From assembly GCA_965215545.1 (NCBI GenBank), contig OZ244066.1, forward strand, positions 2,356,001-2,420,000: a stretch of 64,000 nt of DNA, in the 5' to 3' direction. Position numbers and translations under genes: made by a program. Positions 53,185 through 62,266 of this stretch are shown here, piece after piece (position 1 is the stretch's first letter; each line of letters starts with the position of its first letter). The stretch is from MPNP01 sp965215545. Its GTDB lineage: Bacteria > Pseudomonadota > Alphaproteobacteria > Rhodobacterales > Rhodobacteraceae. The notes under the pieces were generated by a model. The model saw only the letters and a list, made by a program, of their open reading frames with translations. It did no database searches and was not told the origin of the DNA.

Positions 53185-53430
53185 CGTGGATCCGTCTCCT
53201 CTGTTGTGAGGCCCGTCATCGCCATCAGGCTGGCAACGTTCTGGTCATCAAGGGCCACTGGGTCTGGATCAAGCAGCAGGCCGCATCGATGCAGGGCCGG
53301 AGGCACTCTCATATCCTCGATCAGGGCCAGCCTTGTCAATCCGTTCTCTACCAGCCCATCTATGGGTGGCCGGACAGCGATGCAAGGGCCACCAGAGTCG
53401 TTCCGGCCTGACTGCGACTCGCAAGCGGCC
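53181..53430 (-). pseudogene. Decayed gene upstream of the small membrane protein
   Basis: The minus strand reads TTLVALASLSGHP to a stop, then in the next frame IDGLVENGLTRLALIEDM, RVPPALHRCGLLLDPDP and DDQNVASLMAMTG to a TGA overlapping the membrane-protein start (ATGA). The switch near 53360 looks like one lost or gained base. The product is unrecognised. Confidence 0.45.
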
Positions 53431-53582
53431 TGCGCTGATACAGCCGGGATGAAGACAATTGATCGTCATGCTGCCCCGCGGCAAGGCTGGCCAGGCATGC
53501 CGCGGCTGTCGTATCCCGATGGAGATCTGCCGGGCGGCGGCCTTGACCTGCCTTCGCGGAGCGGCCACCGCGTGACCGGAGC

Positions 53583-53802
53583 TCAGGCGGTCACGAAGCC
53601 GAAGATCGTCAGGCTGATGCCGACAATGGCCACCATGTAGAACACAAGCCGCATCTCACGCCCGGCGACATCTTCGCGGTGCAGGGCCATGTCGGCCCGC
53701 AAGCGATCCAGGGGACTCGGACTTGGACCGCATCGTTTCCAGCCTCTCTGCCAGTCATGCCAGGCGCTCGCGCAGATCACAGTCAGGGTTCTCGGTCTCC
53801 AT
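53583..53802 (-). pseudogene. Remnant of a short coiled-coil membrane-anchored protein
   Basis: From ATG 53802 the minus strand reads METENPDCDLRERLA, TGA, LAERLETM, then after a frame change near 53715 LDRLRADMALHREDVAGREM and a C-terminal anchor RLVFYMVAIVGISLTIFGF. An intact version would be about 70 residues with a coiled coil and one membrane helix. One nonsense codon and one shift make it inactive. Confidence 0.6.
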
Positions 53803-54023
53803 GCTCGCCAAGGGTAGAGGCGACGGGATGTGGCAAGGACCGCCCGTCCGCCACCGACCATGATTCCGTGGCAAGAAGGATACGGCGGCATTCGGTCCCG
53901 GAACCGCACGGGGGCAAGCCCGTATGGACGGCAGGGCAGTCGTGGGTGCAGACGGCGAGGGGCCGGCCAGTCATCGGGAGCGGCCTGCGGGTCGCCGGTT
54001 TTCCATGCGAGAGCCCATGATCT

Positions 54024-55232
54024 TCATCCTGAGGCGCTGACGGCATCACGGACGTCTGGCAGGCTCCAATCATGGTCGGACAATTCCTGCCATGGGACCA
54101 GATGGCCAGCGTTCCGGTGCTGGGATTGATCGCCGCCATAGACGGTGACGATGGTGCATCGGCGCGCCGGCGTGGCCAGGAATTTTCGGAGACGCCTTGC
54201 ATTGTCAAACAGGCTCGCCGATGCGGTCTTCGATGACTTGGCTTCGACAATCACGGTGCCGACAGGGCTGTCGATGACGAGATCGATTGCCAGTCCACTC
54301 CTGTCACGATAATGGGACAGGCCGCCGGTTTCGCCCCGGTTGGTCCTGTCTTTGGCGATCTCGGAGACCGCCCAGGTCTCGAAAATGGCCCCACGGAGAG
54401 GATGGGTCCAGAGTTGGGCATGATCGCGAATGCCCAGCAACCGGCAGACAAGTCCGGTATCGTAGAAATGCAGTTTGGGCATTTTCACCAATCGCCGGCG
54501 GATGGAGGTTTGGAGAGCGGGCAGGCGGAAGACGATGAAGCTGGCTTCAAGGATGCTGAGCCAGGCTTTCGCGGTTGGCTGTGAGATTCCGCAGTCCCCC
54601 GCCAGCGATGAGAAATTGAGCAGTTGGGCTGTGCGTCCGGCGCAGAGTTCGAGAAAACGCTGAAAGGTTGTCAGGTCTCCGATATTGCTGATTGTCCTGA
54701 CATCACGTTCGATGTAGGTCGCGATGTAGGACCGAAGCCAGTCAGAAGGATCCTGGCCCTCATTGAAGATCCGCGGGTATGTCCCCGTAAAGAGGGTTTC
54801 CTCAAGCGTCGCTGGATATCGGGGGAAACGGATCGTTTCACCCCGTGTCAATGGCAGCAGGTTGTAGACGGCTGTTCGCCCGGCCAGGGACTGGCTGACC
54901 GATGCAAGCAAGGCGAGATTTTGTGAACCTGCCAGTATCCATCGACCCGGGGCTAGATCGGCATCGATGACCCCCTGCAGATAGGAGAGCAGGTCAGGCG
55001 CTCTCTGCACCGCATCGATAATGGCTCCTTCCGACAACTGGTCCAGGAAGGCCCGGGGGTCCTCTGCGGCAAAAGCCCGCACATCAGGGTCTTCGAGGGT
55101 TCTGTATGTGTGCCGCGGGAACAGGGCCCGGCACAAGGTCGTCTTGCCGCTCTGCCGCGGGCCGGTCAGCGTGATGGATGGCGAGGTCCGTGCGGCTGTT
55201 GTCAGTCCTGGGGCCAAATCACGATCGATCAT
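54024..55232 (-). CDS. AAA-type ATPase with DUF4143 domain (second copy)
   Basis: 402 residues. P-loop ITLTGPRQSGKTTLCRALF is near residue 22. The Walker B position reads AIIDAVQRAPDLLSYLQ, with Ala where the family has the catalytic Glu (IIDEIQRAPEL). Then WILAGSQNLALLASVSQSLAGR (sensor), a winged-helix stretch SSLAGDCGISQPTAKAWLSIL near 200, and the DUF4143 nuclease-like end GTVIVEAKSSKTASASLFD. ATG (MIDRDLAPG) lies 15 bases after a terminator-like T run. It resembles the 37.4-kb copy in layout, not closely in sequence. The Glu loss may abolish hydrolysis. Confidence 0.87.
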   Translation of the reverse strand: MIDRDLAPGLTTAARTSPSITLTGPRQSGKTTLCRALFPRHTYRTLEDPDVRAFAAEDPRAFLDQLSEGAIIDAVQRAPDLLSYLQGVIDADLAPGRWILAGSQNLALLASVSQSLAGRTAVYNLLPLTRGETIRFPRYPATLEETLFTGTYPRIFNEGQDPSDWLRSYIATYIERDVRTISNIGDLTTFQRFLELCAGRTAQLLNFSSLAGDCGISQPTAKAWLSILEASFIVFRLPALQTSIRRRLVKMPKLHFYDTGLVCRLLGIRDHAQLWTHPLRGAIFETWAVSEIAKDRTNRGETGGLSHYRDRSGLAIDLVIDSPVGTVIVEAKSSKTASASLFDNARRLRKFLATPARRCTIVTVYGGDQSQHRNAGHLVPWQELSDHDWSLPDVRDAVSASG

Positions 55233-55246
55233 GTGGCCGGATATAG

Positions 55247-55288
55247 CAAAAAAAAATGGCTGATTCAAGATGGAATTTTGAATCAGCC
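55247..55288 (-). terminator. Intrinsic terminator just upstream of the second DUF4143 gene
   Basis: On the minus strand GGCTGATTCAA pairs with TTGAATCAGCC over nine bases and is followed by A and nine T. It ends the transcript of the alpha-mannosidase fragment, or acts as an attenuator for the ATPase gene that begins 15 bases later. Confidence 0.8.
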
Positions 55289-55458
55289 AAAACTGATGCC
55301 CGTGCACCTGCAATGGGTCGCAGAGAGGCCGGCACGTGCCAGCCTGATGCCGTCCGGCACGCCGGTCATGGATGGGAAGCCGTCATGGAGGTCGGTGGCG
55401 TTCCGAGTGCGGCTGGCCGGCGAGTGGATCCGTGCTCCTGAAGCCGCAGGAAGCGGGA

Positions 55459-56730
55459 TCAGGCGGGTCTGATCCGCAATGTCAGGATCTGATAGGGGTT
55501 GATCTCGAACGTGATGCCCTTCCCGCACGTCTCCATTTCTTCCTGGTCATTTTCAAGCAGGTCACAGGCTGTGACCCGGGCAACAGGCATGCCAAAGGTG
55601 ACCCGGGCCATCCCGCGCATCCCTTCGGCTTCATGAAGCCGCAGAATGAATCCGTCGGCATTTTCGGAAGGCTTGATGGCCTCGATGACGACGTTCGGTG
55701 CACGGGATGCGGCCACGGAGCCCGGAAGGGGCCCATCGTCCGATCTTGCCGCCCGGACCAATGGGGGGTTGTTGAGGTCGCAGGCTTCCCTCCTGACCTC
55801 GATGCGGGTGTCTCCCGCATGCGGCAGAAGGCTGTAGGTGAAGCGATGCGTCCCGATGTCGGAGCCCGGGTCTGGCATGGTGGGTGACCGGATCAGCGAG
55901 ATCCGCATCACGTTGGCGCGCACATCGTGACCGTACTTGCAGTCATTGAGCAGGGCGACTCCGTAATCCGGCTCGCTGAGATCGACCCATTTGTGGGCCG
56001 CAACCTCGAATTTGGCGAAATCCCAGCTGGTGTTGACGTGGGTGGATCGCTCGACATCACCCCATTGAATTTCGTAGCGTGCGCGGCTGGACCGGATGCT
56101 CACCGCAAAGGCCGCTTTCAGCAGGATGTGGTGTTCATTCCATTCAACCCGTGTGGCAAAATCCAGGCGCCTTGAATTGCGCCTGAGGGAAATGTGCTGG
56201 ACGATCCTGCTGCGTCTGTATCTGCGGTCAACCCGGATCACGGCCCGCAGGGGACCGTTCTCGACAATCTGCATGGCCTCGAGATCCACGATGGGCTCCC
56301 CCTGGTCCTCGACAAAGACATCGATGTCCCAGGCATCCCAGGCAATCGGCCGATCGACAAATACCCATAACGCGTTGCCCGGAATGCCGGTTTCCAGGAC
56401 TTCACGACATTTTTCCCTGTCATGAAGACGCTGGATTTGCCCCAACCTGTCGAATTCAACACGCAACAGGCTGTTCTCGAGGACCAGGGTGTCATTGTCA
56501 TGGCGTGCGGATACGCGGTCATCCGGATTGCGGCCCGTCCCGTCCCTGGATGCGATCCAGTTCAACGAATAGGGTTGCAGGCCGGGACATTCCACCAGCA
56601 GCCCGTCCTCGATCGGTTGCATGGGGAGTTCGCTGCCATCACCCTGACGGCTGAATGAACCGCCCGCGATCGGCAACGTGACCAGTGCATCCTGTTCGCA
56701 GGGCGTCAGGTTGGCGATCACTACTGGCAT
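55459..56730 (-). pseudogene. GH38 alpha-mannosidase, C-terminal fragment
   Basis: The frame encodes only the beta-rich C-terminal half of a GH38 enzyme: LVLENSLLRVEFDRLGQI, AWDAWDIDVFVEDQG, GPLRAVIRVDRRY, RSSRARYEIQWGDVERSTH and NDCKYGHDVRANVMRISL, ending LTLRIRPA. The catalytic N-terminal domain (several hundred residues) is missing: readable similarity ends at MPVVIANL (ATG 56730), exactly where a desaturase fragment begins on the other strand. The enzyme normally cleaves alpha-mannosides. It cannot be active. Confidence 0.85.
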
Positions 56731-57000
56731 ATGAACTGGCACACCGAACATCACATGTATGCCGGTATCCCCTGCTACAACCTTCCCGCTCTGGCAGCCG
56801 CGATCAAGGATGACATGCCCGAACCGCGCAGTCTGCGCGGTGCCTGGCGCGAGATGCTCGACACATGGGAACGACAGAAAGCCGATCCCGGCTATGCCTT
56901 CGACACGCCGCTGCCCCCAACCGCGCAGACCAGGCGGCATGCACAAGTGAATATCGAGGATTCCTCGATCGGCGACCTGGCACCGGAAGGGCTGGCATAA
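56731..57000 (+). pseudogene. Fatty-acid desaturase, C-terminal fragment
   Basis: Ninety codons beginning MNWHTEHHMYAGIPCYNLPA, the last histidine box of membrane fatty-acid desaturases (HxxHH), followed by MPEPRSLRGAWREMLDTWER and a short tail. The three preceding quarters of the protein are absent, so it cannot act. It abuts the mannosidase fragment on the opposite strand with no spacer. Confidence 0.85.
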
Positions 57001-57325
57001 GCCAGGTCTCGACCGGGTCTTGAGAGAGATCCGTCGCTGTCGTGACCTGCAATCATCCGTCTCGACTTGCATTGGCTATGAGAATCGAGTGCAAGGCCAA
57101 TCTGGCAAACGGTCATCTGTCGGAGGGTCCAGGGCTCGGCCGGCGGCATTGATGCAATCAGGGCGTCTCTGTCCGGATCGCGGGTCTTGATTTCACCCGA
57201 GCAGATTCGAACCCGATGGGTTTCATTGCGGCAGAGGCGGCGTGCCAATCGGGCCCGCTCGGTCAAGAGCACCAGGCGGCCTCCTGATCCTGAAGCCTCT
57301 GGCTGCCGGGGACTGCGGTTGCAAA

Positions 57326-57604
57326 TCAGCTAATGATTGCAGATCGTGCGCCGCCGGGTTCCTTCCCGTTCAGCATCGCCTGACGCAGGATCGCGTTCAT
57401 GCGCGACTGGCAGTCCTTGCCTCCGGCCTTGAGCCAGGCCAACACATCGGCGTCCAGTCGGGTTGTGATCTGTTTCCTGGCCGTGCGGCCAGGCGTTTCG
57501 GGGCACGCTTCTGGGCTGCCGAGCAGCAGCCCCTTCAGGCCATGACCGCCATGCTGAGTCGCAATTGCTGTCTGGGCACTCCAGAGCTGACCGGCTGCCG
57601 CCAC
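57326..57604 (-). CDS. BrnA/DUF4415-like antitoxin, orphan
   Basis: The C-terminal half, RKQITTRLDADVLAWLKAGG followed by CQSRMNAILRQAML, is the BrnA_antitoxin (DUF4415) ribbon-helix-helix pattern (usual form: VTLRLDxDVLxWFRxxGxGWQTRINxxLR). The N-terminal part is poorly conserved, and the frame is open upstream to 57775 without a clear start; a GTG at 57604 is my choice. No BrnT-like toxin gene is adjacent. It is either a stand-alone regulator or a leftover. Confidence 0.55.
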   Translation of the reverse strand: MAAAGQLWSAQTAIATQHGGHGLKGLLLGSPEACPETPGRTARKQITTRLDADVLAWLKAGGKDCQSRMNAILRQAMLNGKEPGGARSAIIS

Positions 57605-58060
57605 GAGTGCCGAAACACATGCATTCCGTGAAGTCCTGGCACGTGTGGGCAAAGACAAGGCATCCTCAGCCGCCACCAGACCCCGTCCCCGTCGTTCGGG
57701 CGCGAAGGGCAATTCGTGAGAGATCCGACCCGGCCCGCGGACCTGGCGATCGTAACATGCGACGTTACGATTCATCCGACCCGTTCAAACCTGGATTCGC
57801 GGCTTTGTTTTCGAACGACCGGTGATCCGGATCCGGATGGACAGTGACCGTGACCCTGCGCGATCGGGGCCGGCGTCTCTCTCACACTGGCTCCCCGACC
57901 TGTTGAGAACCGCGGCAATGGGACCACTCCCGATCTGGCCGCCCGCAAGACACCGGACGGTGAGAACCAGCAGGAGTCGGGTCTTTATCCCCTCCATGAC
58001 CCCTTGTCTGAAGAATTCCGTGCTCAATCGACCCAAGCGGGTCGACCGACCGAAGAGAGT
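57605..58060. other. Gap with no supported gene
   Basis: About 455 bases. Contains GTAACATGCGACGTTACG, an imperfect palindrome near 57750, but no gene pattern on either strand. Confidence 0.4.
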
Positions 58061-59092
58061 CTACCGAATTTGGAAGGGATCGTCATCGTCGTAAGCGGTC
58101 GGTTTGGGTTCAGGAGGATGATACTCCCCCTTCACCGTCATCCCGCCATTTCCATGGCGATAATGGATCCGCCCACTCAGAATTCCTTCCGCACGGATGG
58201 ATGCATCATTCGCCCGCAATGCGGCCAAAGCACCAAAATAATCCACAAGGTCACGAAACCCCCCTTCATCAGCCGACTCGAGCGCGTTGATATAAGCCCC
58301 TTTATTTTCCGCAGGGATGACAGGTGGAAATTCCCCGGCTTTTGCATAGGCGAAGGCCATCAAGAGGCGCGAAATCCGCCCGTTGCCATCCTGGAAAGGA
58401 TGAATCCGTACAAACTCATGATGCAGCCACGCCGCTTCGACCTCGGGCGCAAGATTGAAGTCTTTATGCCCGTCATGAAAGGCGAGAAACTGCTCCATCT
58501 CCGATTCAACCTGCACGGGTGGGCAATATTCATGCACAAAACCATCCATCCGGCGCGGATTGTTGGGACGGATTTTCCAGGCACCCCTTCGTAAGGGGAT
58601 CTCCACACGCTGTCCCGACGGGGTGATGCCTGTCGCGGATTCCTGATGGCGTGTGAGCAAGGCATGCCATTCCTTGATTGCCGACGGTGTCAGAGGACGG
58701 TCGTCCTTTACATGGGCAAAAAGCATCTCCAAGGCTGCTTCCTGATCTTGCAGGAGACCCTTTAACGTTGTGTCATCGATATCCGTGACCGAATGCGCAC
58801 CGCGGACCCCGTCAAACCCTTCAGCAATCAATGTTTCGGTCACGCCCTTCCGCAATTGGTACAATCCTTCAATCTGTCCGGTCTCAATCGCAAAGGCCCG
58901 GCGTTGCTCGCGCAGCCAGATGTCCATCGAACGGCGGTCAATCCTGGGATCCTCAAGCTGTTGGCGGACGGCCTTCCAGCGCACCGCCGCCTGCCGGGCC
59001 CCCGCATGCTGGATCGCATGATCTTCCGGTGCGAGATCCCGAACACGGCGCCACTGCGCACCGATCGGTTTCTGGGGGTGGGGGTCATTCAT
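58061..59092 (-). CDS. Fic-family protein, intact
   Basis: 343 residues. The inhibitory helix motif ETGQIEGLYQL (S/TxxxEG) is near residue 70, and the full Fic active site HPFQDGNGRISRLLMAF near 227 follows HEFVRI. Fic enzymes use the His and the Gly-Asn-Gly-Arg loop to AMPylate a Ser, Thr or Tyr of a target; the N-terminal Glu normally keeps the enzyme off. Cytosolic. No antitoxin gene is adjacent, as expected for the self-inhibited class. It differs in sequence from the broken Fic gene at 35-36 kb. Confidence 0.92.
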   Translation of the reverse strand: MNDPHPQKPIGAQWRRVRDLAPEDHAIQHAGARQAAVRWKAVRQQLEDPRIDRRSMDIWLREQRRAFAIETGQIEGLYQLRKGVTETLIAEGFDGVRGAHSVTDIDDTTLKGLLQDQEAALEMLFAHVKDDRPLTPSAIKEWHALLTRHQESATGITPSGQRVEIPLRRGAWKIRPNNPRRMDGFVHEYCPPVQVESEMEQFLAFHDGHKDFNLAPEVEAAWLHHEFVRIHPFQDGNGRISRLLMAFAYAKAGEFPPVIPAENKGAYINALESADEGGFRDLVDYFGALAALRANDASIRAEGILSGRIHYRHGNGGMTVKGEYHPPEPKPTAYDDDDPFQIR

Positions 59093-59145
59093 GGGCGCCT
59101 CACTGCCACTCTGAGGTGCAACGACCTGGTGTCAACCGGAGGGCG
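59091..59145 (+). repeat. Dispersed repeat, copy 2
   Basis: Matches 20841-20893 (ACTGCCACTCTGAGGTGCAA then GTGTCAACCG). Its right end runs into GTCAACC...GGTTGAC, a seven-base inverted repeat over nine bases at 59132-59154. Confidence 0.7.
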
Positions 59146-59154
59146 GGGTTGACC

Positions 59155-59480
59155 TCCGGTGCCACCATCCTCAGCCATCATCTGCGGTTTTGGTCCAGAG
59201 GTGTCCCCATCGCGACAATTGCGAGGACGGCGGCGGCCGCTGCCCTGCCAGCGGAGCGGGGTCAGCGAGTCCACCGTGTCAGCGGTGCCATGCGACATGT
59301 TCAACCCTGTCGGCGGATGGTGCTGGACAATGACGTGCTCGTGTTGTGGCGACAGGAGTTCATGCTCGTCTGGTGGCTGGCAAGCCTCGTCTCGAGAGCG
59401 GGAGAGGGTGCTGGTGACCGCGTCTCCCGGGGTGTAACTGGCGTGGCGGTGGGTCTGAGGTCCTCCCCGAACGGTCGTGA
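59155..59480. other. Gap with no supported gene
   Basis: About 325 bases between the repeat and the 3' end of the second GMC gene. Nothing recognisable on either strand. Confidence 0.4.
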
Positions 59481-61136
59481 TCATTTGGCAGATCCGGATC
59501 GAGAACCGATCTGAGGGCTCACAGGCCCGATGGTGGCAGGTGGGGCCGGGGTACGACCAAGGATCAGGTCCGCCCCCTTCTCGCCGATCATGATCGTGGG
59601 AGCATTGGTGTTCGAGGCGTTGATCTGGGGCATGATGGATGAGTCGCAGATCCTGAGACCCGCGAGGCCATGCACGCGCAGTTCCGTATCGACGACAGCC
59701 ATGGCATCCGTGCCCATCCTGCAGGTGCCGACGGGGTGGTGATCGGTCTTGGCGACCTTGCATGCATAGTCGAGCAATTCGGCCCGTGATTGCACATCGG
59801 GACCGGGCAGGACCTCTTCGCGGACGTAGTTGCGCAGGGCTGGTTGGGCGAGAATGTCCCGGGCCATTGCCAACCCCTTGAGGGTCCTGTCGAGGTCGTG
59901 ACCATCGGACCAGTATTGCGGATCGATCAGCGGGGCGGCCAGGGGATCATCGGTCCGGAGCCGGACTGTTCCCCGCGAGCGGGGTCGCACGCAGGTGCTG
60001 TTCAGGGTGATGCCGGCCCCATCGACTCTCGCGATGCCCTTCTCGATTCCCGAGCCCTGACCGAAATGAAACTGGATGTCCGGTCGGGACTCTGACTCAT
60101 CGGCAAACCAGAAGCCGCCCGTCTCGAAGAATGATGCTGCCGCAGGTCCCGTCCGGAACATCAGATACTGCAATCCGGCCAGCAAGGACATATGCGGACG
60201 TTCCCAGCCATCATAACTGTCGGGTCCCCGCAGGGCCGCGATGGTGCAGACATCGATATGATCCTGGAGGTTGGCGCCCACGCCCGGGAGGTCATGGTGA
60301 ACCGCGACGCCGACCTGATGCAGATGATCGGCGGGACCGATGCCGGAGAGCATGAGGAGACGGGGTGAACCGATGGCGCCAGCGGCCACGATCACTTCCC
60401 GGCCCGCGTGCTTGCGTCGCCTGTGCCCCTTGTGCTCGAACTCGACTCCCTGCGCACGTCCGTTCTCGAGCACGATGCGCAGAGCCTGGGCCCTCGTGAC
60501 GACAGTGAGGTTCGGGCGGGCTGCCGCCGGGCGCAGATACGCAACGGCGGTCGAGGATCGTCGCGCGTTGGATTGCGTGAGTTGGTAATATCCCACCCCG
60601 GCCTGCTCGGGGCCGTTGAAGTCGGGATTGTACGGGATGCCGTATTCCTGTGCCGCCCGCAGGAAGGCATCGCAGACGGGGAGGGTGGCTTGCGGCATGG
60701 AGACGCCAAGCGGTCCATCGGTGCCGTGATAGTCATTGGCAAAGCGATCATTGCATTCGGCTCGTTTGAAATACGGCAGCAGGTCACGATAGCTCCAGCC
60801 CGCACAGCCGTGGATGTTTGCCCAGGCGTCATAATCGGCCCGGTGGCCGCGGGTGTAGATTTGTGCGTTGATCGACGAGCCGCCGCCAATGACCTTGGCC
60901 TGCGTGAACCAGACCTCGCGGCCCTGCATGTGGTCTTGCGGGACTGTCGACCACCCCCAGCTGGCCATACCCCTGGTCATCTTGGCAAAGCCCGCCGGCC
61001 AGTGAAACAGAAAACTTCTGTCCCGACCGCCCGCCTCAAGCAGCAGCACCGAGACGTTGGGGTCCTCGCTCAGTCGCGCCGCCAGGACACACCCTGCCGC
61101 ACCGCCACCGATGATGATGTAGTCAGGATCCGACAT
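59481..61136 (-). CDS. GMC-family FAD oxidoreductase 2 (choline-dehydrogenase-like)
   Basis: 551 residues from ATG at MSDPDYIIIGG. FAD motif YIIIGGGAAGCVLAARLSED, signature 1 FTQAKVIGGGSSINAQIY near residue 79, signature 2 GAIGSPRLLMLSGIGP near 255, active-site His in DHHPVGTCRMG near 465 and Asn in NASNTNAPT near 505. Oxidises an alcohol; relatives include choline and other polyol dehydrogenases. Distinct from the first GMC gene. Transcribed alone. Confidence 0.92.
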   Translation of the reverse strand: MSDPDYIIIGGGAAGCVLAARLSEDPNVSVLLLEAGGRDRSFLFHWPAGFAKMTRGMASWGWSTVPQDHMQGREVWFTQAKVIGGGSSINAQIYTRGHRADYDAWANIHGCAGWSYRDLLPYFKRAECNDRFANDYHGTDGPLGVSMPQATLPVCDAFLRAAQEYGIPYNPDFNGPEQAGVGYYQLTQSNARRSSTAVAYLRPAAARPNLTVVTRAQALRIVLENGRAQGVEFEHKGHRRRKHAGREVIVAAGAIGSPRLLMLSGIGPADHLHQVGVAVHHDLPGVGANLQDHIDVCTIAALRGPDSYDGWERPHMSLLAGLQYLMFRTGPAAASFFETGGFWFADESESRPDIQFHFGQGSGIEKGIARVDGAGITLNSTCVRPRSRGTVRLRTDDPLAAPLIDPQYWSDGHDLDRTLKGLAMARDILAQPALRNYVREEVLPGPDVQSRAELLDYACKVAKTDHHPVGTCRMGTDAMAVVDTELRVHGLAGLRICDSSIMPQINASNTNAPTIMIGEKGADLILGRTPAPPATIGPVSPQIGSRSGSAK

Positions 61137-61206
61137 TGATTGATGTCTCGATACCGCAGGCCCTTTGCGTGGGCAATGATGATTATCATTCAACCGAAGC
61201 CATACC

Positions 61207-62178
61207 TTAGTGCAAGGATATATTGCGAAGATATTTTATCAAACTTCCCACCCATTCCTCTTTCGAAATGCCTAATGTTTCCAAGTATATCCCCAGAAGT
61301 GGACGTAAACGCCTCTCAAATTCTGCTACCCATGCATCTGTCGAGCGATCGTAAGGTTCGATTGCCCCTTGTTCGAGTAGGTCTCTGAGTTCTTTGAAGT
61401 ACTGCTCCATCACGCTTTGTCGTCTGAATAACTCTTCGGACCTGCTCAGGCGCAGCTCCTCCTCGTTTGCTTCCAGTGCATACAATTCAGTTCTAAGATC
61501 CGATAGGCTTTCCTCATTATATAATTGCTCATAATCCGTACTATCATCGTAGAACCAGTCCTCGCATGCTGCTGCCCTCACTATGTCGCTGTTGTAAACA
61601 TCTGTCTCTGCCTGCTCTATTTCATATTTGAGGTCTTCAACCTGTTCTTCGGAATCGCGTATCTCTTCATCCAGCTCAACCTCCCACTCTTCAATTTTTT
61701 GCTCCAGAGCTTCTCTGAAATTGTTCTCAATCCGCTTAATCGTCCTTTCTCGTTGTTCTTGGATAAAGAGATCACGCAATAATCTCTCTCTTTCCAATTC
61801 CTCTCCGAAGTAATTTTCAACTATTTCAGTCTGAACAGTGCACTGATTCCATGTCTGGGGTGGCGCCGGATGGTCCCTTTTTTGTGAATGATTTGGGTTT
61901 GTGGAAGTCTCTTTGATCACGCGTATCTCAAGCCATTCCTGAGGATTATCTCGAACGCTATCCAATTCTTCTTCTGTCAATCCAAATTTCTTGATCAGTC
62001 TCGACTCGTCAATTCTTCCCTTTTTTGATTTGCGTTCAACAACATTGAGACGTCCGTCGATCACTCTTGCTCCATGAGACTTCAGTTGCTCACGAAGCGC
62101 AGACAAAACTACATTCAATTCCCTTACATTTTCCTTTAATCGTAGGTATTTATCAACTGCCAGCTGCTCTTCTCGCAT
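61207..62178 (-). CDS. AT-rich glutamate-rich coiled-coil protein, unknown
   Basis: 323 residues from ATG (MREEQLAVDKYLRLKENV). The N-terminal 90 residues contain a small folded-looking part (GRIDESRLIKKFGLTEEELD). The middle (about residues 130-215) is almost all Glu, Lys, Arg and Leu heptads: LERERLLRDLFIQEQRERTI, LEQKIEEWEVELDEEIRDSE. The C-terminus is helical and ends GISKEEWVGSLIKYLRNISL. I recognise no family. Base composition and codon use (AAT, ATA, TTA) are clearly more AT-rich than flanking genes, a sign of transfer. GAGCAGG precedes the ATG. It sits between an importer ATPase and a GMC gene. Confidence 0.8.
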   Translation of the reverse strand: MREEQLAVDKYLRLKENVRELNVVLSALREQLKSHGARVIDGRLNVVERKSKKGRIDESRLIKKFGLTEEELDSVRDNPQEWLEIRVIKETSTNPNHSQKRDHPAPPQTWNQCTVQTEIVENYFGEELERERLLRDLFIQEQRERTIKRIENNFREALEQKIEEWEVELDEEIRDSEEQVEDLKYEIEQAETDVYNSDIVRAAACEDWFYDDSTDYEQLYNEESLSDLRTELYALEANEEELRLSRSEELFRRQSVMEQYFKELRDLLEQGAIEPYDRSTDAWVAEFERRLRPLLGIYLETLGISKEEWVGSLIKYLRNISLH

Positions 62179-62266
62179 AATGCCTGCTCTCCATAACCAT
62201 CCCAATGCTGAGATCTGGCTGTATATTCCAGACCAGAAGAGAGAATATATTCCTGATACTTGTGAG

